From positions 1-64,000 of the forward strand of contig DASXVU010000016.1 of NCBI GenBank assembly GCA_036504055.1: a stretch of DNA of 64,000 nt. The letters are read 5' to 3'. This document shows positions 8,694 through 17,451 of this stretch, in pieces. Below the pieces are notes generated by a model. It searched no databases. It was given only the letters and a program-made list of their open reading frames with translations, and was not told where the DNA came from. How positions within the stretch are numbered: position 1 is the first letter of the stretch; each line of letters starts with the position of its first letter. This DNA comes from Methanomassiliicoccales archaeon. GTDB lineage: Archaea; Thermoplasmatota; Thermoplasmata; Methanomassiliicoccales; UBA472. The translations under genes were made by a program, and so were the position numbers.

Positions 8694-9037
8694 TGCAGCA
8701 CCTCATCCATCAGCGTCTCGATCTGCTTGGCGGTCCTGACGATCCCTTCCTCATTGACCTGGAAGAACGGCCCCATCATCATCTTGCCCTTGGGCATGAC
8801 ACCGAACTGCATCAGGACCTGCAGGCCGCATAGTCCTTCGCAACCGTCCACCACTATGACCTTCCGGTCCCTGAGGCCGTTCATGTCCTCGACCGCTTTG
8901 GGCAGCTGGGCCAGGGCTGGCGCGACCGTCACCACCCTGATGGGCCTCCTTTTGGAGATGTCCCGGACCGCCGCCCTGAGCACCCGTGCGCCGGGGCTGT
9001 ATCCGGAGCAGATGACGATGTCGACCGTCTCGCTCAT
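8690..9037 (-). CDS. DGC-domain-like protein
   Basis: A 115-residue protein with an N-terminal hydrophobic strand and a CSGYSPGA loop, and the motif VVDGCEGLCG, which carries the Asp-Gly-Cys signature of DGC-type putative zinc-binding proteins. It overlaps both neighbours by four bases (ATGA at each junction), showing tight translational coupling. It differs from the 127-residue neighbour but has the same overall plan, so the two may form a heteromer. No catalytic motif is recognised. Confidence 0.62.
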   Translation of the reverse strand: MSETVDIVICSGYSPGARVLRAAVRDISKRRPIRVVTVAPALAQLPKAVEDMNGLRDRKVIVVDGCEGLCGLQVLMQFGVMPKGKMMMGPFFQVNEEGIVRTAKQIETLMDEVLQ

Positions 9038-11040
9038 CTCTTCGCCTCGAAGAACAGCCTGGGCTTTCCCACCGCCGACACCACGATACGCGATTCCAGC
9101 AGGATCCCTCCTCCCCAGCTTTTACCCAGGTGGCCGATCCTCTCGTCCTTGTCCACCACTATCTCCACCTCGTCCGCACCGGCCTCCAGGGCCCTGGTCC
9201 GGGCGATCCCGGTGGCCCATTCCACGGCATAGGCAGAAGCATCGGTCACCGAAGGAAAATCCTTCTTCTCCGCCGATGAGTGCAGGGAGCATGGCGGGTT
9301 ATCCATGGCCGAGACCCCCGGCTTCGGCCGGATGAGCACTTCCACCGATTCCAGGATGGAACCGGTTATGGCACCTACCGCGTTGCCGACCTCAGAGTGC
9401 TCTAGCAATAGGAGCCTGGTCCCGAAGTTGTCCGCTACGGCCGGCAGGTAAGCTCCCACCGGTGCGCCTATGCCGATGATCGGCTTGTGCAGGGTCAGCC
9501 TGACCGAGTAGTCCTTCCCGGACTCATGGGTGATGAACTTGTTGAACAGATCGTTGCACACATCGCAGCGCGGCACCTTGCCAGTCTCCTCGTAGACCAG
9601 CTTGCGCAGCAGCTCATTGGAGATCTTGTTGATCACTGCTCTCTTGACCTCCGAGCAGAACTGGTGCAGCTCCATCTCCATGTTGGACGCCTGGATGGCC
9701 ACACCGATCGCGGAGGCCTCGGCATCGTACTCGATGTACGATCCGTCCGCATGAAGCACATCCGTAGGGGTCAGACCTATCCTCTGGATCATGCCGAGCT
9801 CCTCCAGTTTTCGTACGTTGAACGAGAAGGGATGCACGTTGGTCATGGCGCCGACCTCATAGATTCCCCTCGGCTCCTCCTTGACCTTCTCCACGAACAG
9901 GCCCTCCTCATTGGACAGGGAGATGTTCGGGACATCCTTGGAAAAGACGAAGAACTCCGTCACTTGGATGACGTTTTCCACAGCCACGTGCCCGGCCTGA
10001 GGGCGGACCTTCTCCGTGACCATTGCCTTCAGCTTCTGCTTGATGGAGGGATAGATCGACGAGGCTATGCATAGCGGCACCACTCTTAACGGTGTAAGAA
10101 CGATCTTGCCGTTGGCCACCACTATCCGGCTATCTCCTCCGATCCCTGAGGTGGAGATATCCGCCGCTTTGACCCTGGTCCTCCAGCCACCGATCATGGC
10201 ACCTTCTGGATCGAGACGGGGCCGGCCATCCCTCAATATCCCGATGTCGGTGGTGGTCCCGCCGACGTCGATGACCACCGCATTGTTCTCCCGGGTGAGG
10301 AACTTAGCCCCAATGAGCGAAGCTGCCGGACCGGACAGGACGGTCTCTACCGGCTTCTCCTTCGCCATGTCCTCCCCCATCAGGGAACCGTCTCCCTTGA
10401 CGATCATCAGCGGGGCATCGATCTGTTTGTCCGCCAGGACCTTTTTGACCGATGCCACAAGCTCTGCTATGATCGGGATCAGCTTGGCGTTCAGGACCGC
10501 CGTGATGGTCCTTTCATGGAAGCCCAGTTTGGATGACAGCTCGTTGCCGCATACCACAGGGTGGTCGGTCATCCGGCCGATCAGATCCTTGATGGCGATC
10601 TCATGCTCTGGGTTCCTGACACTGAGGTATGAAGAGACCGCGAAGCCGTCCACCTTGCCCAATACGCTGCGGACGAACGCTTCCACCTTGGCCATGTCCA
10701 GCGATGCCTTCGCCTCTCCGTTGAGCGTATGACCTCCGGCCATCTCCAGCACATCGTCGACGGGTATCGATCTGGAATACTCGTTCCCGGCCACGATGAG
10801 GGCCACCCGGCATCCCTTACCTTCGACGACCGAGTTGGTGGCCAATGTCGAAGACACCGAGACCAGCCGGATGTCCTTGTATTCCACATCCAGCTTGGCG
10901 ATGGAGTTGGAGATCCCGATGGAAAGGTCGTTCCTGGTGGTGAGCGCTTTTGCCTTGACCACGACCTTTCCCGTGTTCAGGTCGATGATCGCAGAATCAG
11001 TGTACGTGCCGCCAGTGTCTATTCCCAGGCCTAAGTTCAT
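9034..11040 (-). CDS. Hydantoinase/oxoprolinase-family ATPase (HyuA-like)
   Basis: A 668-residue ASKHA-fold protein. The N-terminal phosphate-binding motif GIDTGGTYTDS and a second motif VIDVGGTTTDIG near residue 260 are the two ATP-binding loops of the hydantoinase A/oxoprolinase family. Relatives open hydantoin or 5-oxoproline rings, form acetone carboxylase subunits, or have no known substrate. No HyuB-type partner gene is present; instead two DGC-like genes follow with ATGA overlaps, so the usual hydantoinase reaction is doubtful. ASKHA ATPases also act as reductive activators of corrinoid proteins (RamA/RACE group), but this protein lacks the ferredoxin domain of that group. Start 11040 is preferred over the ATG three bases upstream because of spacing to GGTGA. 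Confidence 0.8.
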   Translation of the reverse strand: MNLGLGIDTGGTYTDSAIIDLNTGKVVVKAKALTTRNDLSIGISNSIAKLDVEYKDIRLVSVSSTLATNSVVEGKGCRVALIVAGNEYSRSIPVDDVLEMAGGHTLNGEAKASLDMAKVEAFVRSVLGKVDGFAVSSYLSVRNPEHEIAIKDLIGRMTDHPVVCGNELSSKLGFHERTITAVLNAKLIPIIAELVASVKKVLADKQIDAPLMIVKGDGSLMGEDMAKEKPVETVLSGPAASLIGAKFLTRENNAVVIDVGGTTTDIGILRDGRPRLDPEGAMIGGWRTRVKAADISTSGIGGDSRIVVANGKIVLTPLRVVPLCIASSIYPSIKQKLKAMVTEKVRPQAGHVAVENVIQVTEFFVFSKDVPNISLSNEEGLFVEKVKEEPRGIYEVGAMTNVHPFSFNVRKLEELGMIQRIGLTPTDVLHADGSYIEYDAEASAIGVAIQASNMEMELHQFCSEVKRAVINKISNELLRKLVYEETGKVPRCDVCNDLFNKFITHESGKDYSVRLTLHKPIIGIGAPVGAYLPAVADNFGTRLLLLEHSEVGNAVGAITGSILESVEVLIRPKPGVSAMDNPPCSLHSSAEKKDFPSVTDASAYAVEWATGIARTRALEAGADEVEIVVDKDERIGHLGKSWGGGILLESRIVVSAVGKPRLFFEAKR

Positions 11041-11184
11041 CATTTCACCCGTCTCATGAATCGTTAGAACAGATCAGAAGATAGGTCGGTACGGCGGTCA
11101 CGGTTTTTAAAGGGTTCGATTTATTCATCTGGATGGTCCATACATCCACAGACTAGCCATCAGATCCTTGTGCGGTCAACCCGT
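11041..11184. promoter_or_regulatory. Intergenic region upstream of the HyuA-like operon
   Basis: About 140 bases without a gene. The minus strand has an AT-rich stretch (complement of TTTTTAAAGGG, about 11103-11113) that can serve as the promoter for the HyuA-like operon. No strong repeat or terminator hairpin is seen. Confidence 0.35.
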
Positions 11185-12306
11185 TCATCCAAGGTTACCG
11201 ACCGCGTCGCCCCGAAGCCCCTTCCTGAACCTTGAGCTCTGTTCGGCTATCTCGTTGAGGTCGGATGGAGACACCCTCCTCACCCGCGGAAGCTCGCCCG
11301 GATAGACTCGGATCAGCTCCCTCTGCAGGTATTCATGCACTAGACCGGAGGTGCGCAATCCCTCCACGCTCCAGTTGTCCACCAGGTCCAGGACCGCGTC
11401 GCGGCCGGTGCGGTAGAAGGCCTCCGCCAGCATCGAGGTGACGATAGTGTTCGTGGACATCACAGCTATGTCCGATTCCCTGACCGCCTGTTTGCTCCCA
11501 TTGAAGGAGATCGCCAGACCGCCGCCCTTCCTCACGAGATGCAATGCCCTGGCGTCGGTGCCGCTGTCGCCCACATACATGCAGTCCTCCAGCGGAACGC
11601 CCATCTTCTTGCATACCTCGACGACCGATGATGCCTTCTCCTCATCCCCGATGGTCTGAGTGTCCATCATGAGCTGATAGCTCTGCATGTCGGTCATTTC
11701 GTTCCAGAACATCTGGTCCATTTTCTGCACCGTCCGCCTGGTGTCCTGCGGCAGGTCCCGTACGCTCCGCGCCGTGCGCGCGACCTCCAGGATCGGCATC
11801 TTGACGATATCCTGTGCCATCCTATGGAGCGATTCCGATTCCCAGGTGTCCATACGCACCGTGTCCAAAGAGAACTTGGTGCAGAAGGCGTTCTCGAACG
11901 GGAACCCTATCTGGTCGCAGACCGCGCTGACATAGTGTTCGTATGATGAGGACACCATGAAGGGGGACATGATCTCCTGTACGAACCTCATGGTCTTGTC
12001 CGCCCCGGCGATGAGCTGGAGATGGTTGCGTGAGTATTCCACCAGTTTGGTGTCAGTGGCGCCATATGCCTTAAGGAAGGGCAAAAGGAGCCTTATCTTG
12101 TCCCCGGATTTGTAACCGTCCTTTTTGAATATGTTTGCCAGTATGTCATCATACTGGGAGAGGATGGTGTAGAGCTTCTCCCCGTTCTCGATGAACTCGA
12201 AGCACATCTCTCGGGCGATATCGTTCTTGGTGATCGGGCCCTCGCAGTCGGTGACGAATATCTTCCCGTCGAAGGGCATCATCTCTTCCAGTCCATCAAA
12301 TTCCAT
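11185..12306 (-). CDS. Archaeal HAD-superfamily phosphatase-like protein
   Basis: A 373-residue protein with HAD-fold motifs: the nucleophile region VTDCEGPIT near residues 18-26 (Asp-x-Glu in place of the classic Asp-x-Asp) and motif IV near residues 240-250 (YVGDSGTDARAL). A long helical insert of about 150 residues separates them as a cap domain. It resembles archaea-specific HAD proteins found in methanogens, some annotated as an energy-converting hydrogenase-associated subunit R; I make that link only tentatively. The start has a GAGGTG ribosome site seven bases upstream. It lies downstream of a PfkB kinase gene in the same direction. Substrate unknown. Confidence 0.68.
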   Translation of the reverse strand: MEFDGLEEMMPFDGKIFVTDCEGPITKNDIAREMCFEFIENGEKLYTILSQYDDILANIFKKDGYKSGDKIRLLLPFLKAYGATDTKLVEYSRNHLQLIAGADKTMRFVQEIMSPFMVSSSYEHYVSAVCDQIGFPFENAFCTKFSLDTVRMDTWESESLHRMAQDIVKMPILEVARTARSVRDLPQDTRRTVQKMDQMFWNEMTDMQSYQLMMDTQTIGDEEKASSVVEVCKKMGVPLEDCMYVGDSGTDARALHLVRKGGGLAISFNGSKQAVRESDIAVMSTNTIVTSMLAEAFYRTGRDAVLDLVDNWSVEGLRTSGLVHEYLQRELIRVYPGELPRVRRVSPSDLNEIAEQSSRFRKGLRGDAVGNLG

Positions 12307-12309
12307 GTC

Positions 12310-12384
12310 TTACACCTCGAGGATGAAGGCGGCGATGATCCGCACCTTCCGGACGCGGCCGTTCGTGGTCACGCTCCGTATCAT
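12310..12384 (-). CDS. Possible 24-residue translationally coupled small ORF
   Basis: The short gap between the PfkB and HAD genes is filled by an in-frame ATG-to-TAA frame of 24 codons (MIRSVTTNGRVRKVRIIAAF...). Its ATG overlaps the PfkB stop as ATGA, and its stop lies three bases before the HAD start, with the HAD ribosome site inside its last codons. It may be a real mini-protein, a coupling device, or the remnant of a longer gene. With no homology seen the call is weak. Confidence 0.25.
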   Translation of the reverse strand: MIRSVTTNGRVRKVRIIAAFILEV

Positions 12385-13346
12385 AGCTCTCCCCTTTCGA
12401 ACTTTTCAAGCATCATTCTGTCGGGATATCCATCCCGTCCCGCCGCGGCGATGCTCGCTGCCGCGGCTTTGGTGGCGAACTCGGCGCAATCCTCCAAGCC
12501 CCATCCGCGGAGCACTCCCGCGAGGAAGCCCGAGGCGTATACGTCGCCCGCGCCGGTCTTGTCCATCACCTTTACTCTCTTGGCAGGGATAAAATGGTTG
12601 CCGCCACCCGAGAACAAGGTCGAACCCGCCGAGCCCATCTTTAGTACCACCGTCTTCGGCCCCATCCGCATCAGGTCCCCGGCCCCCGCCACTCCGTTCT
12701 GTCCGGTGAGCGATCGCAGTTCCCTTTCGTTCAGGAAAATGATGTTGGAACGCTCGATGATCGGATGGATCGCGTCCAGACCTTTCTTGGCATACACCTC
12801 GCCCGGGTCGAAGGAGATGAGCACGTCACTATTGAGCGATCGCACCAACTCGATCTGTTCCTTTAGGGCCGGATCGCCCACGAACGATGAGAGGTGGACG
12901 ATGGAGGAGTCATTCGCAAAGTCCATGTCGTCCTTGGTGACGGTAAGGCTGTCATTGGCGTTGGGCAGCAGTATCAGTGATCGGTCCGTTTCTGCGACCA
13001 GCGATATGCAGGCGCCGGTGGCTTCCGCCCTCTTCACATGGGAGCAATCGACCTTGCCCATGGAGTCGATCAGGAAATCCCCTTCACTGTCGTTGCCGAC
13101 GGTGCCGATGAAGCCGGCGCAGAATCCCATCCGGGACATCGAGTAGACAGCGTTGGCGGCCGAACCGCCCCCGCTCTTCTGCAACAGGTGCCCTTCCCTT
13201 TCCACTTCTTCGAGAACGGACCGGAACTGTTCGGCGGTCCCGATGACCTCGCCGCCCGGTATGAAGGACCTGCCCGCTATCTCGAGCCCCTCGACCTCGT
13301 AAATCAGGTCCTGGTTGAGTGAACCCACTCCGACGATGTCCTTCAT
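12381..13346 (-). CDS. PfkB-family carbohydrate/nucleoside kinase
   Basis: ATP-dependent kinase of the ribokinase/PfkB family, 321 residues. The N-terminal VGVGSLNQDLIYEV, the GGGSAANAVYSMSRMG substrate-binding stretch near residues 55-70, and the C-terminal DKTGAGDVYASGF motif with the catalytic Asp in GAGD are diagnostic. The start at 13346 matches the conserved first strand and excludes seven upstream residues. In archaea such enzymes phosphorylate nucleosides, sugars or ADP-ribose-type substrates; the sequence does not decide which. It is upstream of a HAD phosphatase-like gene, an arrangement that could form a kinase/phosphatase pair for one metabolite. Confidence 0.85.
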   Translation of the reverse strand: MKDIVGVGSLNQDLIYEVEGLEIAGRSFIPGGEVIGTAEQFRSVLEEVEREGHLLQKSGGGSAANAVYSMSRMGFCAGFIGTVGNDSEGDFLIDSMGKVDCSHVKRAEATGACISLVAETDRSLILLPNANDSLTVTKDDMDFANDSSIVHLSSFVGDPALKEQIELVRSLNSDVLISFDPGEVYAKKGLDAIHPIIERSNIIFLNERELRSLTGQNGVAGAGDLMRMGPKTVVLKMGSAGSTLFSGGGNHFIPAKRVKVMDKTGAGDVYASGFLAGVLRGWGLEDCAEFATKAAAASIAAAGRDGYPDRMMLEKFERGEL

Positions 13347-13436
13347 CCGTCCACCCGAACGTTGCAATGGCCAATTAATGTATGTACTGAGGAGCGAAAC
13401 AAATATTCATTGATGCGGTTGACATTCGTGATAAGG

Positions 13437-13928
13437 ATGAACGTGCACATTCGCGATGCCAAAGGATCGGATATCGAGGCGATCAACGACATTTACAATT
13501 ACTACGTGCTGAACTCGACATGTACGGCCCAGACCGAGCCGGAGCCGAGGGAGGGCAGGGAACAGTGGTTCTCCGAGCATACCGGAAAGTACGTGGTCAT
13601 TGTGGCCGAATGGGAAGGACAGGTGGTTGGGTGGGGTTCGCTTTCCAGGTATCATCGGCGTCATGCCTATTGGCCCACCGCTGAGGATTCCATTTACGTT
13701 AAGCACGACATGCTCCACAAGGGGATCGGCAAAATGCTCCTGGAGGCATTGATAAAGAAAGCACGGGAATCCGGTTTCCATAGCCTAATGGGGGTCATCT
13801 CATCGGAGCAGTTGGCCAGCATACGGCTGCATGAGTGTTTCGGCTTTCAGGAGGTCGGCCACCTGAGGGAGGTCGAACTGAAGTTCAATCGCAGGCTGGA
13901 CGTGACCTTCATGCAGCTGATGCTGTGA
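13437..13928 (+). CDS. GNAT-family N-acetyltransferase (phosphinothricin acetyltransferase-like)
   Basis: A 163-residue acetyl-CoA-dependent N-acetyltransferase. The acetyl-CoA-binding motif HKGIGKMLLEALIKKA lies at about residues 98-113, following the SIYVKHDML strand, and the IRLHECFGFQEVG segment near the C-terminus is typical of the Pat/Bar-type subgroup that acetylates amino-acid-like substrates. The start MNVHIRDAKGSDIEAI at 13437 fits the first beta strand; upstream in-frame starts would add a poor extension. It is convergent with the mevalonate-pathway gene, whose stop is immediately adjacent. The substrate is unknown. Confidence 0.83.
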   Translation: MNVHIRDAKGSDIEAINDIYNYYVLNSTCTAQTEPEPREGREQWFSEHTGKYVVIVAEWEGQVVGWGSLSRYHRRHAYWPTAEDSIYVKHDMLHKGIGKMLLEALIKKARESGFHSLMGVISSEQLASIRLHECFGFQEVGHLREVELKFNRRLDVTFMQLML

Positions 13929-14897
13929 TTAGAATAGATGATCGTTCACTATCCGGGCCTCATCTCCGACATGGCATTTCATCACTTCTATGCCGAGCCC
14001 GGCGATCCTCTTGGCCACTTCGTTTGTGTCCTCCAATCTGGAATTGACGTAGACGGTGGCGCCGGTGTCGATGGAGAAGTAGCACTGCAGACCCTCCGAC
14101 CGCATCTTCTTCACCTCCAGTATGATGCTTACCGTATCCGGCCTCCAGAGGAACAGTTCGTCCACCCCGGTCATGGTGATGCCGTGCAGTAGGAGCGTAT
14201 CCAGCTCCGCCAGCTTCCCTATCTGCTCGAAGTTCCTCGAACGTATGGCCTCCTTCATCTGAGGGATGGCGTCCTTGACATACTCCAGTCGGGCCTTGAA
14301 GAATGGCGAGGTCACCACCGAACGGTGCGCGTCCTCAGTGGATTTGTAGGCCGGCACCAGCGCCGCTACGATGCCCATGTCCAAGTCCTTCGAAGAAGCG
14401 ATCCGGGCAGAATAGCTGCCCTGGTCGTTCGTTCCGGCATACCAGATCGAGAACCCACCGGTCACCGCCCTGGATGCCGAACCGGCACCCCGACGTGCGA
14501 AACGTGAGACGCTCTCCAGGCTGAGCCCGAGACCGAGCGCCGAAGATGCCGCAAGGGCCAAGGCGGCGAACCCGGATGCGCTCGCTCCCAGACCGATGTT
14601 CGACCTGAAATTGTTCTGGGAGACCATCCTGAACCCGGTCCTCTCTCCCGCCAGCTCCCGCATCGGGTTGACCACATCCAGGATCCTCTGCGATTCACGA
14701 GGGGAGGCCATTTTGCCGTCGTAGGCACAGGTATCCTCATCGTATCCGAACTCGATCGTGGTGTGGCTCATCAATGGCGCTGTGCAAACGGAGATCGAAT
14801 CGTGATAGGGTATGCGGAGCTGTTCATCCTTGAGTCCATGGTATTTTATCAGTCCCTGGATCGGATACGCCGTCGCCGATGCCTTCGTGTAACTCAC
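13929..14897 (-). CDS. Mevalonate-pathway decarboxylase/kinase of the diphosphomevalonate decarboxylase superfamily
   Basis: A 322-residue GHMP-fold protein of archaeal isoprenoid synthesis. The N-terminal YPIQGLIKYHGLKDEQ matches the IALIKYWGKRD region of diphosphomevalonate decarboxylases. SNIGLGASASGFAALA is the phosphate-binding loop, and IDTGATVYV aligns with the DAGPN-type motif that holds the catalytic Asp. Archaea use relatives as phosphomevalonate decarboxylase, bisphosphomevalonate decarboxylase or mevalonate 3-kinase; the retained Asp argues for a decarboxylase, and the Thermoplasmata setting makes the bisphosphomevalonate enzyme a candidate. It starts at a GTG just after the archease stop, so the two are co-transcribed. 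Confidence 0.75.
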   Translation of the reverse strand: MSYTKASATAYPIQGLIKYHGLKDEQLRIPYHDSISVCTAPLMSHTTIEFGYDEDTCAYDGKMASPRESQRILDVVNPMRELAGERTGFRMVSQNNFRSNIGLGASASGFAALALAASSALGLGLSLESVSRFARRGAGSASRAVTGGFSIWYAGTNDQGSYSARIASSKDLDMGIVAALVPAYKSTEDAHRSVVTSPFFKARLEYVKDAIPQMKEAIRSRNFEQIGKLAELDTLLLHGITMTGVDELFLWRPDTVSIILEVKKMRSEGLQCYFSIDTGATVYVNSRLEDTNEVAKRIAGLGIEVMKCHVGDEARIVNDHLF

Positions 14898-14898
14898 C

Positions 14899-15303
14899 TC
14901 ATATATCGAATATCACCGTCACGGAAGGTTCATCCAGGTCCACCTTCAGCATATGGTATGTGATCGCCTTGATCTCGGTCTTCGGCTGGTGCTTCTCCAG
15001 GTCGAGCCTCTCGCCCCTGGCCTTGCACTTGATTTTGAAACCGTCAATGGTAACATCGAACTCGCACAGGACCAGTCGGGTCACATCGTGCACGTACAAG
15101 AACTCCGAGAGGAAGTTGTAAAGAAGGGATTCATAGTCATGCCCTTCCTGGACTATGTCGATCTCCTGCGTCGGATCGATCGTTGTGGCATCGACCATGG
15201 TGTTGAACAGGGCATAGGCCGCATTGCCGTAACACTCCTCCAATGTCCTGCCGTATGCCTTGATCATGACATCGGCGGTGTGCTCCAGCTGTTCGTATCT
15301 CAT
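14899..15303 (-). CDS. Archease (RNA ligase RtcB activator)
   Basis: A 134-residue archease, the small cofactor that speeds guanylylation of the tRNA-splicing ligase RtcB. The start sequence MRYEQLEHTADVMIKAYG with its EHTAD motif, the ALFNTMVD segment, and a C-terminal Asp/Glu-rich metal-binding end (KVDLDEPSVTVIFDI) are characteristic. The ATG at 15303 is preferred to one seven codons upstream because it begins the family. The downstream mevalonate-pathway gene starts one base past the stop. RtcB itself is not in the window. Confidence 0.93.
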   Translation of the reverse strand: MRYEQLEHTADVMIKAYGRTLEECYGNAAYALFNTMVDATTIDPTQEIDIVQEGHDYESLLYNFLSEFLYVHDVTRLVLCEFDVTIDGFKIKCKARGERLDLEKHQPKTEIKAITYHMLKVDLDEPSVTVIFDI

Positions 15304-15485
15304 CGGCGCTCGTAGGCATTCCACCGATAATATAGCTTGCCAGGCGACATCCTCGGCACATCATTTCCACCCAGCTGTGACTATGAAATTGTCGACCCTC
15401 TCAGGTCCAAAGGTCCTCTGGCCCTCTCGTTCCGACGCAAGTTGATGCGTCACCGTTATATGCCCGCGATACAATGGTGGAGACC

Positions 15486-16304
15486 ATGCGTCTCCTCATC
15501 ATCGGAAGCGGAGCCATAGGCGCGGCATTGGCAAAGGCGATCGACGACATGCCAGAAGTGGACTCGTTCTACATCACGGACAAGAACGAGGAACGCGCCA
15601 TGAAGTGTGTCAAGGGCTTCAGCAAGGCTAAGTTCATTTCATCCACCGATGAGAGCGTCCGGGCCCATCTGAAGAACGTCAACCTGGTGGTCGAGGCGGC
15701 CAGTCAGGACGCGGTCAAACACTATGTTCCGCTTATCCTAGGGCATGGGAACGATGTGCTGGTGATGAGCGTCGGAGCGTTCGCCGACGACGGGTTCCGG
15801 GAGAAATGCTTTGGACTGGCCAAGAGAAAGGGAGGGCGCCTATACGTTCCATCTGGAGCGGTCTGCGGTACCGATGGACTGCACTCGGCATCGGCCGACC
15901 GCATCGATTCGGTCGAACTTCACAGTACAAAAGGTCCGAAAAGTTTCAAGGACGTCCCCTATCTGAAGGAGATCGGCATCGACGTCGATACTCTCACCGA
16001 GAAGACCGTCATCTACCATGGACCGGCCCGCGAAGCGGTGGTCCATTTCCCCAAGAACGTCAACGTCTCAGCGACCATAGCTCTGCTAGGGCTCGGTCTG
16101 GACAAGACCATGGTGACGCTCATCTGCGACCCTACATGCGACTGCAACTCGCACCGCCTGATCGTCAAAGGCGTTTTCGGGGAGATCGATGCCGAGACCG
16201 ACAACGTGCCATTTCCCTCAAATCCTGCCACTTCATACCTCGCAGCGCTATCGGCAATTGCTGCGATAAAGCGCATCGCCGGAAATGTCTGGATCGGGGT
16301 CTGA
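15486..16304 (+). CDS. nadX: L-aspartate dehydrogenase
   Basis: NAD(P)-dependent oxidation of aspartate to iminoaspartate, the first step of NAD synthesis in many archaea. The 272-residue protein has the Rossmann motif LIIGSGAIGAALAKAI at the N-terminus, VMSVGAFADD in the middle, the substrate-loop GAVCGTDGL near residue 125, and the NVNVSATIALLGLGLDKTMV segment of the catalytic domain. The ATG at 15486 is chosen because GGTGGAGA precedes it; the ATG at 15474 lies inside that ribosome site. Downstream genes on the same strand are a peptidase and the TldD/TldE pair. Confidence 0.9.
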   Translation: MRLLIIGSGAIGAALAKAIDDMPEVDSFYITDKNEERAMKCVKGFSKAKFISSTDESVRAHLKNVNLVVEAASQDAVKHYVPLILGHGNDVLVMSVGAFADDGFREKCFGLAKRKGGRLYVPSGAVCGTDGLHSASADRIDSVELHSTKGPKSFKDVPYLKEIGIDVDTLTEKTVIYHGPAREAVVHFPKNVNVSATIALLGLGLDKTMVTLICDPTCDCNSHRLIVKGVFGEIDAETDNVPFPSNPATSYLAALSAIAAIKRIAGNVWIGV

Positions 16305-16362
16305 GGGTCACATTGATCCTGCCTGGTCCTTGACCGGGTATCATCGGAAGAAGGGTTTCGCA

Positions 16363-17451
16363 ATGACAGAAAGGGGAAAGCGGATATTCAGCAAGCTAAA
16401 GGAAGAGATCGATGCCATCGTGCTCATAAACGGCGACGAGCCGAACCTGGACATGGCGTTCTCCTATGCCGCCGGCACCGAGGCCGGGCTTTTCGAGGGC
16501 TGCGTCACCGTGGTCGACCCAGATGGAAAGGTCAGGATGATTTCCAGTCAATTGGAGGAAACCAGCGCCAGGCGTTCCAAGGCTGAGGTCTCGGTGTTCC
16601 AAGGGGCCGAAGACAGGTCGAACCGGATGAAGGATTCGTTCGGCCATGCCAAGAAGATAGGCATCAACGGGAATGGATTGACCTACGCTAACTACATGGA
16701 TATCAAGAATGCCGCCCCTAAGGCGGAGATCGTTGACGTCTCATATGCCATCGCGGCCTCCCGTCTGGTAAAGGACCAGGACGAGATAGGGCGGCTAAGG
16801 AAAGCCTGCCAGATAGCCTCACGGATCGGCGAGGAACTGCCCTCCATCGTCAAGGAAGGGATGCCAGAGTTCGAGGCGGCGGCCGAGGTCGGATACCGCA
16901 TGATGAAGTTGGGCGCTTCGGCAACGTCGTTCACCACCAATGCCTCCTGGGGCCCGAACAGTGCCGAGCCGCACCATGAGCCGGACGACAGCAGGCTGAA
17001 GAAGGGGGACACCGTCCTGTTCGACTACGGCGCATTGTACAACAAATATGGCTCCGACGTCACCAGGACTTTCGTCTTCGGCAAGGCCGAGGACTGGCAG
17101 AAGGAGATCTACGATATCGTATTGCAGTCACAGCTGGAGGCCATAGACGCGGTCCATGCCGGTGCCCGGGCAAAGGATGTCGATGCGGTCGCTCGGCGCA
17201 TTATCGATTCCACGCGGTACAAGGGGCGCTTCATCCATTCGCTTGGTCATGGGATAGGACTGTCGGTACATGACGGCGGAAGGTTCTCGCCCACATCGGA
17301 GATCATATTGGAGGAGAACATGGTGATGACGGTCGAGCCTGGCATCTATCTTCCGGGGAAGGGCGGTGTCAGGATCGAGGACGACATACGGGTGACCAAG
17401 AACGGATGCGAGGTCCTCACCACCGCCAAGAAAGAGTTCATGGTGATCTGA
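16363..17451 (+). CDS. M24-family aminopeptidase (Xaa-Pro dipeptidase-like)
   Basis: A 362-residue metallopeptidase that removes N-terminal residues, typically ahead of proline. The C-terminal pita-bread domain shows all five metal ligands in order: Asp in LFDYGALYN, Asp in GSDVTRTF, His in LGHGIGLSVHD, Glu in TVEPGIYLPG and Glu in VRIEDDI. The first 130 residues are the creatinase-like N-terminal domain. The start MTERGKRIFSKL at 16363 is used; upstream frame extends into the previous gene. The next gene (TldD) starts directly after the stop, so peptidase and TldD/E probably form one proteolytic operon. Confidence 0.9.
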   Translation: MTERGKRIFSKLKEEIDAIVLINGDEPNLDMAFSYAAGTEAGLFEGCVTVVDPDGKVRMISSQLEETSARRSKAEVSVFQGAEDRSNRMKDSFGHAKKIGINGNGLTYANYMDIKNAAPKAEIVDVSYAIAASRLVKDQDEIGRLRKACQIASRIGEELPSIVKEGMPEFEAAAEVGYRMMKLGASATSFTTNASWGPNSAEPHHEPDDSRLKKGDTVLFDYGALYNKYGSDVTRTFVFGKAEDWQKEIYDIVLQSQLEAIDAVHAGARAKDVDAVARRIIDSTRYKGRFIHSLGHGIGLSVHDGGRFSPTSEIILEENMVMTVEPGIYLPGKGGVRIEDDIRVTKNGCEVLTTAKKEFMVI

